64,000 nt of DNA from Macrobrachium rosenbergii. Its lineage: Eukaryota; Arthropoda; Malacostraca; Decapoda; Palaemonidae. The position numbers were made by a program, and so were the translations under genes. The notes under the pieces are model-generated. The model saw nothing but the letters and a program-made list of their open reading frames with translations, did not search any database and had not been told where the DNA came from. Positions within the stretch are counted from its first letter, which is position 1. Each line of letters starts with the position of its first letter. Below are positions 11,003 to 22,121 of this stretch, one piece after another. The stretch spans positions 47,740,797-47,804,796 of the forward strand of contig NC_089766.1 in the NCBI RefSeq assembly GCF_040412425.1, read 5' to 3'.

Positions 11003-11690
11003 TTAAAGCAGTCAAAAACCCGTTTTTAATGAAGGCATGCGAGAAATTAGTGACCCAAAGCAAATTGGTGGAGTCCCCCCAAAACGCCATCCAGCAAACC
11101 CGTTTTCAATGGAGGACGTCGGAAGTTCATTCTCTGTCGCATTTCCCTTATTTACGGCCTAAATGCTTGATTTCCCGCGGCGTATCTGCGTTAATAAGAC
11201 GGCCCGGGACGCCCTCGAGACCACCTCGCCGCAATCAAGGCGGAAGGAGCGGGCGTGAGGGCGTGGGGCGGCGGTGACAGTGGCAGCCACTCAGGAAACG
11301 CCTTTCCACCAAAACAAAAAGGACGCCATCGGCGACTGTGGACCAGCATAAGTGCATTTTATGATTGTCGGGAATATCGGCCCGTTTTAGCCGCTCTGCG
11401 AAGTAAGTTCGACTCCTGGCCGGGCCGTTGGGACGCCCGTCAACGGCCGCAGTGTCCAGGGTGGTTTTTCGGGGCCGATTTTCGGAAATAGGGGGAAATT
11501 GTGCGGGGTCGGGGGCACCCTATGTTGAGTGGAAAGTATCGGGGTCAGTGCTTTCAACGTTCGGGGGAGATCGCGCGTCGCTTTTTTCGGCCTTTTGGCG
11601 GGTTAGACGTCTTGCTGGTGCCGCTCCTCCGCTTTTGAAAAGTGCGTCTCGGGTGACTGCAGTGGATGCAGGACGTCCCGCAGCATATGC
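11003..11690 (+). promoter_or_regulatory. CpG-rich block, candidate promoter and first exon for paralogue 1
   Basis: This block is markedly richer in G+C and CpG than the AT-rich DNA on either side. It contains a splice-donor-like GTAAGT at 11403-11408 after CTCTGCGAA, and an arthropod initiator-like TCAGTG near 11543. Several short open frames cross it, but none looks like a known protein. The next good 3' splice site downstream on the same strand that I recognised is the one at 18017, which would give an intron of about 6.6 kb. The link to paralogue 1 is inferred from order and orientation only. Confidence 0.4.
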
Positions 11691-11759
11691 AGGCTTGTGG
11701 GAGCCCGCGTTGCCGAATTTGCAGGCTAGCCGTAGGCCAGGACCCGCTCATGTAAATGC

Positions 11760-12060
11760 CTCTCAAATATATAAATGTTTTCACGTGTAAAGTTTTTATA
11801 TGTATCATTTTTCATTTTATTTGTATATATGCCCGCCATTTTAATGCATTTTCATTTTAATTTATATATATACCATTTTTATGTATCTAATTTTCATTAT
11901 TTTAGGTTTACATATAACATTTTTGCATGTACCATTTCTACATAGAAAAGTTTTGAGCTGCTACTAAGCTCTACCTAAATTTTTCATATAGCATTTTTAT
12001 ATATACATTTTAATATAACTTTTTATATATACCATTTTTATTTTTTATCATTTTATCGAG
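11760..12060. repeat. Degenerate CATTTTTATATATAC-type array
   Basis: Variants of CATTTT(T/A)ATATATAC recur irregularly about eight times in AT-rich DNA. This is a diverged simple array with no gene. Confidence 0.4.
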
Positions 12061-12267
12061 CGGGTCCTGCTGTAGGCACGCTAGTGGAAATGTGCTCCGT
12101 ACTATTAGCAAATGGTTAATAATATAATAACTACATATTTTTCATCCTCGTCATTAGTCATCATTCACAGATTAGCCATAGGTCTTTTTACCCCTTTTCA
12201 TATGATTTTATATATTTTTAGATTTTTTTTATGAAATTCTTTTTAAACTTCTTTATTTTTAGTTTTC

Positions 12268-12945
12268 TGTTTAAATCTACTACGGCACCAATAACCTAAG
12301 ATGTGTGACGCCAGTTTTAAGAGACTTAATCGATCAAGCAATCATTTTTAGATTTTTCTATTTAAATCTATTACGGCGTCGATAACCTAAGATGATGTGA
12401 CGGCAGTGTAACAGACATAATCAGTCAATCAATCAGTCTGCGTATTTAAGCCCAAGCCTGTAACTCGTTTCGTACAGTCTGCCCGACCTGCAAATTATAT
12501 TTAAAATAAAATTTTTTTAGCGAGTAGCTTAGTTATGTTGAATATTTTTAGCATGTTAGACCGTTTTAACTGATTAAATTTCAGAAATTGTTTTAGGAAC
12601 TCCATTAATTAATGTTAAGTTGAAGTTTATATCAAATTTTGAAATAACATTTTTTTTAGCAAGTAGCTTAGGTATGTAAAATATTTTTGGATATTAGACT
12701 GCTTAACCAATTAAATTTCAGATGTTTTAGCAACCCCATTAATGAATGTTGAGCCAAAGTTGAGGGGTAGGCTATATAGGGGTCCTGGTCGTTTCGGCCG
12801 TAACGTCCAAATGACTGAAATGTGTGTATATAATACTTTGATCCCCTAGGGGCTAACGACCAAAATGTGTGTATATAATACTTTGATCCCCTAGGGGCTA
12901 GTACTAAACACGGCGTTCCAAGGAGCTTCCGCCATGTCCTACGAC
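12268..12945. repeat. Series of three local tandem duplications plus a shared dispersed segment
   Basis: Duplicated pairs: about 12269-12316 with 12359-12405 (TAACCTAAGATG...GTGACG), about 12502-12632 with 12639-12762 (AGTAGCTTAG...TTAAATTTCAGA), and about 12818-12850 with 12851-12900 (TAATACTTTGATCCCCTAGG). The segment 12827-12945 also matches 43843-43925 in inverse orientation. Confidence 0.7.
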
Positions 12946-13509
12946 CTAAAGTTGTGGCGGCCTAGCAGGCTCACGGCCGAAAATAATACGGCCTAATCGT
13001 CCCGAACTCGGCTGTAGTGACCTGCATCATCCTGTCCTTGTTATCAGATTAAATCTAGTTACGTCTGACAAGGCCTGACTTAAGCTGTGACTAGGCTAAC
13101 CTCAGTATTTAATGTTCGCCAAGGGAAGAATTAAATGTTGGTGTATTATTGTGGGAATGACTTGATCACTCTCGTTTTGTTTCTAATTTTAACTTTTTTT
13201 TTTTTATGGGGCAAGCAAAAAGATTTTTTGTTGTTGTGCGGTAATCAAATGGATTTTGCCGAGCTGAGAGTTGCGGCGAGTGCTGTGTTTTCAGTATTTC
13301 CGATGCCATGTTATTTAACCCCTAAAAAACAAATTAGCTGGATTTTTTGTAGTTTTGTTTAGGACTGTATTTTTATACATACCAGACATTAAATTCCCCT
13401 GTCCTAAAATTAAAAAATAAATTACCCCCTCGAAAAATGGTAAAATTTAAAGTTATTTTCGTTTTAAAATCTTATAGATTATGCTAATTATTTTGAAAAC
13501 TTGTAAATA

Positions 13510-13863
13510 CGGTGAACCCCCCGTATTCGCGGGGGATGCGTCCCACAACCCCCCCGTGAATAGCTAAAATCCGCGAATACTTAGAACCCCTCTAAAAACA
13601 CTTAGAACTGCCCATTTTGATAGCTTAAACCAAGAAAAACCTTGTAAAAATGCTTATACCTGAGTATTTTAATAATTTTATCACAAAAAGTGCATTTATT
13701 CATGAAAATTACATGAAAATACAGTAATTAGTGAATATTTCTCTGTGAAAAATATCGCGAATGAACGAATTTTCTGCGAAAAATGGCTAGATATGTTCCA
13801 CAGAGAAACCCGCGAATGCGTGAGTCCGCGTACCACGAGAACGCGAATACGGGGGGTTTACTG
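13510..13863 (+). mobile_element. TIR element (MITE), 354 bp, GGTGAACCCCCCGTATTCGCG ends
   Basis: The left end CGGTGAACCCCCCGTATTCG and the right end (complement CAGTAAACCCCCCGTATTCG) form terminal inverted repeats of about 22 bp with two mismatches. A TA precedes the left end. No transposase is encoded. The layout resembles non-autonomous Tc1/mariner/pogo elements (inference). A diverged second copy lies at 17366-17693. Confidence 0.7.
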
Positions 13864-14470
13864 TGCGTCTTTCCAACTGAACCTTGAGTTACTGTATTAT
13901 TGAAAATGCTGAATTAAATATGAGCGAGCTGTACTTCTATTTTGTCCTAATTCACCGTCGTCTGTCAGCGTAAATCATGGGCAATACGCAAAAGCAACTT
14001 CTATTGAGTGATAACAATCGTGCCTTAAAGAACTTGGCATGGTTAGCTGTGCTTTTAACACCAGTTTCATTACAAATGGTGACGTCTGAGGTGGTTGGCG
14101 TTTTATTACTTACTCAGGAAATATTCAAATTTGTTTTGTCATTTTGAAAGATAGGTTTTGGTATGAAGGAATATGACGGATAATTTACATGCAACAATGT
14201 GTTCATTAACTGTGAAAAGTGGGGTTGATGTCAGCTAAGTAGGGTTAAGTGGCAACCTTGCAACTTGCAGCTAAATAGTTAGGAACAAAGTACTTGGGAG
14301 AATACCTTTGGTACAGCAGCCCTTACTATACAAAGGTATGAAAACTCAAAGACATTAAATAAAAACTTAAGATATCTGTGTATTCAAAAAGTCATGACAT
14401 GGAAGAAACTGATACATTAATGTGTCCCACCGGGATGGATCAAATGAGCTCTAGTTGTAGTTCTTCAAAA
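13864..14470. other. Intronic or intergenic DNA, nothing seen
   Basis: AT-rich, without frames or repeats that I can name. Confidence 0.5.
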
Positions 14471-14473
14471 CGG

Positions 14474-14724
14474 GTAAAAAATGTGCTGAAGTTTCTCTGG
14501 CGCAGTCGAGTTTTCTATACAGCCGCTACAGCGTATAATCAAGGCCACCGAAAATAGATCTATCTTTCGGTTGTCTCGTTATCAACATACCAATTCGCAG
14601 CTCGCTAGCCATCAGTAGTTTTTAAGATCCGAGGGCGGACAGAAAAAGTGCCGAGAGAAAAAAGTGCGGACGGACAGACAAAGCCGGCACAATAGCTTTC
14701 TTTACAGAAAACTAAAAGCTAAAT
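14474..14724 (-). repeat. Multi-hairpin interspersed repeat, copy B (internally deleted)
   Basis: It shows the terminal hairpin GCTGAAGTTTCTCTGGCGCA, the CCGAAAATAGATCTATCTTT stem and the GGACGGACAGACAAAGCCGG end. The central GGTTAAAGTTAGCC section and one arm of the long inverted repeat are missing. Confidence 0.75.
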
Positions 14725-14975
14725 CTGGCTGAAAATGAACAGGACATGGTGTGTAGTCACCTTTATACAGCTGTTGTTTACTCTTGTAAAATTGTTTAGT
14801 AATATTTCCGAAATGAAGTGACTTGCAAAGCCAGGAGTTTGAAATACCATGTTGTTCTGTTCAGGGTTATAAATTCCAATTGATATACTGTTCAATCTGG
14901 GCCATTCATGTGTGCATTGTTACGGAAAGCTGCTTTTTTTGAGCATGTGGTTGTAGCTATAAGTGGCGAGGATTA

Positions 14976-15065
14976 CGGTAAAACCTCGTTAATCCAAACC
15001 CTATCGGACCAGAATCCCAGGTAATCCAAACAGATTCTGAATCTGCAGATGTTTAAGTTGGATTT
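14976..15065 (+). mobile_element. Pogo/Tigger-like terminal repeat fragment
   Basis: CGGTAAAACCTCGTTAATCC directly after TA matches the general form of pogo-type ends (known family pattern CAGTRAAACCTCG). A similar ACAGTAAAACCTCAAAG lies near 15867. No partner end was found. Confidence 0.35.
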
Positions 15066-15334
15066 CACTGCAGCTACCAAAAAAAGTATGGTGTGCAATA
15101 TGAAATAAATGACTTTCAGCATACGAACGTTGAGGATTATCTATACATATGAAAATACTATTTACAGGCATATTATGTGAATAAAATTACTCTATTATAA
15201 AAGTTCAGGTAGGCTAAGAAGAGTAAAAGGTTAACTCATGCATTCTTAATTGCTAAACCAAGCCCAAAATATGGTATACTTGTTAACAGCTCTTAAAAAA
15301 AAATCGTACAATATGAAGGCATGCGTAGCCCTCT

Positions 15335-15450
15335 CATCACAAAGGAGATGCGTTCCGGACGGCCGTTTGTGTTTCGAATTGTTTGTAAGTTTTGGTTACT
15401 GTACTCTTCTTGCCTATTTAAGTAAAGTATGATATAAAATCAATAAATTA
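15335..15450 (+). mobile_element. Fragment of the 40248-40526 element family
   Basis: AAAGGAGATGCGTTCCGGAC, CGAATTGTTTGTAAGTTTTG, GGTTACTGTACTCTTCTTGC and TATGATATAAAATCAATA match the left half of 40248-40526. Confidence 0.6.
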
Positions 15451-15927
15451 ATAAGAACTTAATAGATAAAATGTATGAAAATGCAAGAAGCATAGTATTA
15501 GGGTGGTAATGCATTGCATTTTCGCTTGAATTTGACAAGTTTAGTGGGACTGGAAAGGTTTCCATTTTGATACAGATTGCTTGCCTGGTGACCTACTGCC
15601 GTTTATTTGCTTGTGTAGATGGTAAAAACAGTAAAAAAAAGAAATTTAACATGTAAATTTCTTTTGTTGTAGGGGTCATTGAATAATACTCGTAATTTCT
15701 GTGAGAAAGTCTGGATTATATCAAGGTGAGGTTAAAAAAGCCATTGATTAATACTTCAACTTTTTCCTTACAGTTGTCATGTGGCATTATTCACTTGTTT
15801 CCAGTTTCTGTGCTGAAGTGCATTTTATTATTTACTTTTTTGAAATGCTCTTTGCTGGAAGACAGTAAAACCTCAAAGATAAAGATTCTTTAGTTGGATC
15901 AGGCTATGAAGTAATTGATGCTCAGTA

Positions 15928-16276
15928 CAGGCAGTCCCCAGTTTACGAAGGGGGTTCAGTTCTTACGCCGCGTCGTAAACCGAAAAATTGTCGACAATCG
16001 TCAAAAATCCTAAGAAAACCTTACTTTTAATGCTCTGGGTGTATTGAAAACGATGTAAACTGCATTTTTATAGAGTTTTTCATAAAAAAAAACTCAAAAT
16101 TTTGATTATTCTGCCGTTTTGGAGCCATATTTCTTCCATCAGATCGGCATACGACGCGTCGTAACCCTGGAACATGCGTCGTAAACCGGGAAATAATTTC
16201 TGAAGAATATATCTGAAAAGCGTCGTAACCTCAGAACGTCGCAAGGCCGGACCCGTCGTAAACCGGGGACTGCCTG
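15928..16276 (+). mobile_element. TIR element (MITE), 349 bp, CAGGCAGTCCCC ends
   Basis: The left end CAGGCAGTCCCCAGTTTACG and the complement of the right end (CAGGCAGTCCCCGGTTTACG) differ by one base. TA precedes the left end. Internal CGTCGTAA motifs repeat several times. No transposase frame. The shape fits a non-autonomous Tc1/mariner-type element. Confidence 0.75.
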
Positions 16277-16856
16277 TGTTTGAAAACGGGGAAGTTGCAC
16301 GGTGATTCTAGCGATGTTGGAGAAGACGCATCAGGTCAGCCAACCTCATAACTTAGGGACAGCAGTGGGGATGAAGTAAAGATAACATTATAGTCCTTGC
16401 TTCCTTGAATTCTGTAGGCTTTTTAGACAGAGTGTGCATTAGCCGGGTGAATTGCAATGTTAGGCTGAGGTTTAGGCAGGCTAGCCTAGGCTAGGGGTCA
16501 CTCCATTCCCCTGTAAGGGTTGCGCCCTCACCTCCTTTCTGATGGTATGAGGGAGTCTCTCGGAGAGCTTACTGTATTAAGTCCTATGCGTCGCTTTGAT
16601 GGATGCTCGTGCATATTAATATTTTCATGAATTTCCTTTGTCGTGTGTGTTTATGATAAGATGGAGATGTGTTGTTTTGACACCATACAACTGATTAGAA
16701 TACTAACTTACCAAGAATTAACTTGGTTGGAATTCATAATGGCCTTCTGGTATTATACAGTAATCAAAGCATATTTAAAACTTTTGTATGCTATGAAATA
16801 AAGTTTAATAACTTTATAGTTCTTAGTTTTGGATACAGAATCTTCATTTCACTTTT
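16277..16856. other. Intronic DNA, nothing seen
   Basis: No frame or repeat that I can support. Confidence 0.5.
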
Positions 16857-17136
16857 AGGTTCTTCTGTCCGCCCTCAGATCTTTAAAACTGCTGAGGCTA
16901 GAGGGCTGCAAATTGGTATGTTGATCATCCATCCTCCAGTCATCAAACATATCAAATTGCAGCCCTCTAGCCTCAGTAGCTTTAATTTTTTTTAAGGTTA
17001 AAGTTAGTCGTGATCGTGCAGCTGGCGCCACTGTAGGTGCCAACAACAGGCCACCACTGGGCTGTGGCTGAAAGTTTCATATGGCATTATACACTGTACA
17101 GAAAACTCAGTTGTGCCGAAGTTTCTTCGGCACATT
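16857..17136 (+). repeat. Multi-hairpin interspersed repeat, copy C
   Basis: It has the long inverted pair around GAGGCTAGAGGGCTGCAAAT and a perfect terminal hairpin (arms GTGCCGAAG and CTTCGGCAC, loop TTT) at about 17113-17133, followed by ATTTTT. The left-terminal GGACGG section is missing. Confidence 0.8.
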
Positions 17137-17365
17137 TTTCACTTGTTTTATTTTGTATTTAAACAATCCTTTAGTAATAGTTGGAGGAGGTTCTGTGATT
17201 TTCTTGTTAACTGTAAAAAAGACTGCATGTTGTAGCTTCTGTTACAGGAGTAATATATATTGTAAGATGGACACGCAAAGATGATTAGATTTGCCCTGTT
17301 TAGTGGTGAATACTTGACAGTACAGATGGATAAAAATGGAATTTGTTCTGTGAAGTTATGCTAAA

Positions 17366-17693
17366 GTGGTCCACCCGCCTATTTGCGGTTCCGGATTTGC
17401 GGCTTCACCTATTTTGTGGATTTCTCTGAAAATTTGCTTATTCGCAGTATTTTTCATAGAGAAATAAGTATTCACAAATAACTGTGTTTTCAGATTTTCG
17501 TGACTAGATGCACTTTTTGTGATAAAACTGTTAAAATATTCAGGTAGAAGGATTTTTAGAGGTTTTTTTGGTGTTTTGAACTATCAAAATAGGCAGTTAT
17601 AAGCATTTTTCAAGGGGTTTGTAAGTATTTGCGGATTTAGCTGTTCGTGGGGCGCAGTGGTACGCATCCCCCGCAAATACCAGGGGTCGACCG
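17366..17693 (-). mobile_element. TIR element (MITE), second copy of the 13510 family
   Basis: On the minus strand it follows the 13510-13863 element throughout: CGGTCGACCCCTGGTATTTG, GCGGGGGATGCGTACCAC, TGCTTATAACTGCCTATTTT, TATCACAAAAAGTGCAT. It is more diverged and its ends pair less well. Confidence 0.65.
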
Positions 17694-18017
17694 TATACAT
17701 TTATTATGTACAATAGAAATATACTAGATATTGAAATGAATCATCGATGTATGTTCCATTGGGTTTCTTAGCGATTTTGCATTGGTAGAAGTATTAAGGG
17801 TCTTGTTTTTTCAATGCACCTCTCATGAATTTTTCCTGTTCACAGTGTCTGAAATAGAGGTTTAGCCATGGTAGAAGTGAAGATTCTTTAGGAAGATTTT
17901 GAAGGAACTTGCAAATTATTCTATTGTAGTGTACAATTTGTGTAAAATTACTTAATCTTAGTGGGTTACGTTGACTTGGCGAGTTGTCTTTACTGAAACG
18001 TTTTCTTCAATTTCCAG

Positions 18018-18151
18018 AACCCCAAGAGATCGCGACAAAATGAACCCGTCTCTCCAACTCATTTGTTTGTCAAGCAGTTCGCCAGCGTTACTGATCAAGT
18101 GAGTCGTTACGTCGGTTCTTCGAAGGTGCCTCGTCCCCTACTGTCTCCGCC
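18018..18151 (+). promoter_or_regulatory. 5' leader of paralogue 1: 3' splice site and one uORF
   Basis: A pyrimidine-rich tract ending TTTCTTCAATTTCCAG puts a 3' splice site at 18017, so the coding exon most likely starts at 18018 with AACCCCAAGAG. An upstream ATG at 18040-18042 opens a 20-codon uORF that ends with TGA at 18100-18102, 49 bases before the main ATG. The splice site is a pattern match. Neither splicing nor uORF use is demonstrated. Confidence 0.7.
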
Positions 18152-19957
18152 ATGGACGCAACACAGCAGACGCAAACGCAGCCCCAACCGCAGCAGCAGC
18201 CTCAGGTACAGCAAGGAACAGCCCAGGCCCAACAGCAGCAGGTCCAGCCCCAACTCGAGCCCGTGCAGGTGCAGGCGCAGACCCAGACGCAGGTCCAAGT
18301 CCAGGCCCACGCCCAGTTCATCCAGAAGGGGTCGCCCGTCCAGATGACGGTGCCGGTGGTCCAGCTGCAGGTGCCCGTCACCCAGGCCACGGTCGAGCTG
18401 CCCCAGCCCGTGGCGGCGCAGATCGGCATGTGGATCCAGGCGACGGAGAAGCCGTACGAGTGCGAGGAGTGCGGGAGGCGCTTCGCCCAGGAGAGCCACC
18501 TGAACAACCACATCGTCTGGCACCGCAAGGAGAAGCGCTTCGAGTGCGAGATGTGCAACAAGCGCTTCACCATGGAGAGCCACCTGGACAGCCACATGGT
18601 CGTGCACAGCGCCGAGAAGAACTTCAAGTGCGAGATGTGCGACAAGTGCTTCATCATGGAGAGCCACCTGAACGGCCACAAGCTGGTCCACGCCCAGGAC
18701 AAGAAGTTCGAGTGCGAGCTGTGCGACAAGAGGTTCACGATGGAGCAGCACCTCCGGAGCCACATGCTCGTGCACATCAAGGAGAAGAAGTTCATGTGCA
18801 TGAAGTGCGGCAAGCGGTTTGCCCAGCGGAGCCACCTCAACAGCCACATGCACTCGCACAACGTCGAGAAGCGCTTCGAGTGCGCCGCGTGCGGCAAGCG
18901 CTTCGCCCTGGAGAGCCACCTCAACAGCCACAGCGTCATCCACACCATGGAGAAGCGCTTCGAGTGCCCCACGTGCAGCAAGCGCTTCTTCACCGAGGTC
19001 CACATGAACGCGCACGTGCACGTGCACAGCGTCGAGAAGAAGTTCGAGTGCGGCATCTGCGGCAAGCGCTTCACCATGGAGAGCCACCTGGGCAGCCACA
19101 TGGTCGTCCACAGCGAAAAAAAATTTGAGTGCGAGGTCTGTGGCAAGCGGTACACACGGATAGCCCACCTGAACAGCCACAGGTTCGTGCACAGTGAGGA
19201 GAAGCGTTACGAGTGTGGCGTGTGTCGGAAGCGGTTCTCCCAGAAGAGCCACCTGAGCAGCCACATGGTGGTGCACACGGAGGAGAAGCGGTTCGAGTGC
19301 GAGGAGTGCGGGAAACGGTTCAACCAGGAGATCCACCTGAACAGTCACATGTACGTCCACAGTGCCGAGAGGAAGTTCGAGCACCAGGAGTGGAGCAGGA
19401 TCGCGCAGGTCAACCACATCAACGGGCACAAGTTCGTGCACGCCGACATGAAGAGGTTCGAGTGCGAGGAGTGCGGGAAGCGCTTCTCCATGGAGAGCCA
19501 CTTGAACAGTCACAAGTTTGTCCACACCCAGGAGAAAAGCTACGCCTGCGAGGAGTGCGGCAAGAGGTTTAGGCAGGAGAGCCACCTCAACAGCCACAGG
19601 TTCGTTCACAGTGAGAAGAAACGATTCGAGTGCCCGGACTGCGGGAAGCGGTTCACGCAGGAAAGCCACCTCAATAGCCATAGATTTGTACATAGTGAGA
19701 GAAAGGGCATTGCCTACGAGGAATACCTGAAACAGCAAGCCATACCGGTCGTGCCTCAAAAAACCACAGTACAGATACCGGTCGTGCCTCAAAAAAGTAC
19801 AGTTAACGGCCACAGCAGCCAAGTGCAGGTGCCCGTCGTCGCGGGCGACAAAAAGCCCGAGCACAACGAGGGCGTGAGACATTTTGGCCAGCAGACGTAC
19901 CAGCCATCCTATGCCTATGCCCAGTGGGAGCAGGTGCGACCCCTGTGGCCGTTGTAG
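18152..19957 (+). CDS. Polydactyl C2H2 zinc-finger protein, 14 intact fingers (paralogue 1)
   Basis: The 601-residue product is a predicted nuclear nucleic-acid-binding protein. Residues 1-100 are Gln/Val-rich and low complexity, then a QIGMWIQATEKPYEC entry leads into a continuous finger array at about residues 102-514. I count 14 fingers of the form C-X2-C-X12-H-X3-H plus one degenerate finger at about residues 408-430, where the two Cys are replaced by His and Trp. Linkers are 4-5 residues (SAEKN, SEEKR, SEKK) and never the classical TGEKP. The tail holds a duplicated IPVVPQK.TV segment and ends YAYAQWEQVRPLWPL, shared with the other two paralogues. The ATG sits in a strong CCGCCATGG context. 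No intron interrupts the frame. Synonymous third positions are almost all G/C through about finger 8 and then become mixed. The binding target is unknown; RNA or protein binding cannot be excluded. Family assignment is very secure; orthology is not established. Confidence 0.95.
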   Translation: MDATQQTQTQPQPQQQPQVQQGTAQAQQQQVQPQLEPVQVQAQTQTQVQVQAHAQFIQKGSPVQMTVPVVQLQVPVTQATVELPQPVAAQIGMWIQATEKPYECEECGRRFAQESHLNNHIVWHRKEKRFECEMCNKRFTMESHLDSHMVVHSAEKNFKCEMCDKCFIMESHLNGHKLVHAQDKKFECELCDKRFTMEQHLRSHMLVHIKEKKFMCMKCGKRFAQRSHLNSHMHSHNVEKRFECAACGKRFALESHLNSHSVIHTMEKRFECPTCSKRFFTEVHMNAHVHVHSVEKKFECGICGKRFTMESHLGSHMVVHSEKKFECEVCGKRYTRIAHLNSHRFVHSEEKRYECGVCRKRFSQKSHLSSHMVVHTEEKRFECEECGKRFNQEIHLNSHMYVHSAERKFEHQEWSRIAQVNHINGHKFVHADMKRFECEECGKRFSMESHLNSHKFVHTQEKSYACEECGKRFRQESHLNSHRFVHSEKKRFECPDCGKRFTQESHLNSHRFVHSERKGIAYEEYLKQQAIPVVPQKTTVQIPVVPQKSTVNGHSSQVQVPVVAGDKKPEHNEGVRHFGQQTYQPSYAYAQWEQVRPLWPL

Positions 19958-20940
19958 TCGAATGTCACTTTAGTTTTGTATGAAAAGTGATCTGTACACA
20001 GTTAGTGGTAGCTTCAATTAGCCATATACAATTGCTAATGCTAATTGTTCCGCGCCCTCCGCGGGCACCGTATGATCCTAGATTTGTAATTGTGACTTAA
20101 CCTATTTACTATAGGTCCATGCTATTTTTAGTAGTAATGCTTGTTTAGTTTTTTCCTTGGGGGGTGGGGGAGGGGGGGGTCGGGTGGGTGAATGTGGGAC
20201 AGATATTTTTTTTTTTTTTTTTTTTTAGATGGTATGGGAAATAATGTAATACAGTATTTTAAATAGGAAAATTTCACCTCTCAAAATTTCATATCTTCAA
20301 CCTCTGTTTTGCAAACAATTTTTATTTTTTTCAATCTCAGAATTCTTTGTATATTATTGTTCTGAGTTATTGTATTGTTTTATCCGCGCAGGATAAACGG
20401 TAACATTTCCTTATGCAAGCACGTCAGGTAATGAATGGAAGTACCAGCGTTTCTCCAGTGTATTTACCCTGCAGTTTCTTGACTACAATGTCTGTGTAAG
20501 TCGTTTTGTAGGAAAATGAGAAGAGGTGGGAGGTCTGTTCAGGATAATGGTTTGCTTCGTAACGTTGTTAAGTAATGAAGGCGTCACTTCGTGTTTTTGT
20601 TGAAATGGGAAGTGGCCCGCCAGTGATATTGCATTTCATAATAGTTTTTCGTTCGGTTGCATGTGGGTTTGTTTGCTTGTAGAAATGGAAGGAACATGGA
20701 AAGCAAATGTCGGCGACACAAATTACATGAGAGAGGCACTGTATGTGATTTTGTAAGTTTTTGTGATAGGGAAGAATTCCTGTCTATGTTTCTGCACTGA
20801 GTTTGCAGTGGAACCTTGCAATGGCCTGCGACAAAGCGTCAACTCATTGGAAAATCTTTATGGCCTGCATGAAGAGTTACTAATATCTCATTTGTTGGGA
20901 ATTGATTACTTTTTTAATTTAAAAACCTGAAATTTTAGAT
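19958..20940 (+). other. 3' flank of paralogue 1, 3' UTR of unknown length
   Basis: No AATAAA follows closely after the stop. Features are a G-run (20159-20182) and a T-run (20207-20226). Candidate AATAAA hexamers further on the plus strand include about 23720, 24559 and 26389; I cannot choose among them. Confidence 0.4.
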
Positions 20941-20952
20941 TTTAAGAATATT

Positions 20953-20985
20953 TAATTATTATTATTATTATTATTTATTATTATA

Positions 20986-21021
<36 letters not shown>

Positions 21022-21122
21022 TAGATGAAACCCATTCATGTGGAACACGCCCACCAAAGGGGCCACTGACTTCAAACTTATTAAAAAAGAAAAAAGAGCA
21101 TTAATAAATAGATAGAAATGTA
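20953..21122 (-). mobile_element. LINE 3' end with AAT tail, internally deleted
   Basis: The ATT run 20953-21018, then AGATGAAACCCATTCATGTG and CACCAAAGGGGCCACTGACT, pass abruptly into the AATAAATAGATAGAAATGTA end of the family. The AATATTAAGG section is missing. Confidence 0.7.
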
Positions 21123-22121
21123 CAGTATTAATAAATTCGTAGCTTTTTTGTGGCACCCATAAGAACATAATTGAAATAACTCATTGACTTTCTGGTCTGT
21201 GTGAATATGGAGCAGATAAAATTTTAACCATAAACTAACTGGACAAACTTTGCCTCTAAGCATTCTCATGCGCGTAGACGGCCATACTCGCAGTCTTGTA
21301 CGTGATTCTGCCGTTTTCACTTTCTTTAGACGAGCGCTGTTTACAAGAGTGAATTAAGAACCTTGACAGTATGAACTACTGACTTGTAAATCATTTCAGT
21401 AACGTGTAGTCTTGTTTGAGTTCTTAGATTGGTAACCTTTTCTTAAAAATCATAATTCAGTTTGTTAATCCACGGAGGTCTTTTTTCCGTTTCATGTACA
21501 TCGTCAGTCTTTTAAATTGTACCTGTTAGATTTGTAGGATGAGTTTTTAATGTAGTGTGTTATTGCCAGTGACGATACTTGGCCGTTGATCTGAAATGGC
21601 ACATTAAAGGTGGCTGACAAACCTCTATGAAATGGCCTTTGGCAAATTTTTTACATGCTTGGGAACTCCAGGTTTAATTGTATTTTCAGCTTGTCAGTCT
21701 ATGTGTGTGCCAATTTTTTTATTTTATTTTAAATTCGTATTAATTTAGTTTTCATCTTTACTGTTTCCGCACTTGGTATTTGTGATGTTTAACAAGAACA
21801 ATTCATACGTATATACTTATTTGTACAGCAAGACTAGACTCCTTTATCCTGAGAACACCAGGTTGTGATCAAATATCTTTCGATTAATCCAGATTGTTCT
21901 GGTTATAACGGAGAAAGAGGTGAAGCCCACATGATAAGTAGCCAGTAGAATTCTAACCATTATTTGTGAAGAGGTAGGCGGTTTGGATGGCCAGCAGCGA
22001 TCTTATTAGACCTCCATACACTTTCAAGAATTGGAACAGGGCAGGAGCAATTGAACGATAAAATTATTTATCAGTAGTAAGCTAGGTTTCATAACAGTTG
22101 TGATAGATTGATCTCTTCGAG
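21123..22121. other. Unique DNA, no gene seen
   Basis: Nothing beyond short unsupported frames. Confidence 0.5.

Noticed and set aside
18107..19882. A 591-codon open frame antisense to paralogue 1
   Set aside because: It mirrors the GC-ending codons and repeated finger sequence of the sense gene; the product is a low-complexity Leu/Val/Ala string with no domain. The shorter frames within paralogues 1-3 have the same cause.
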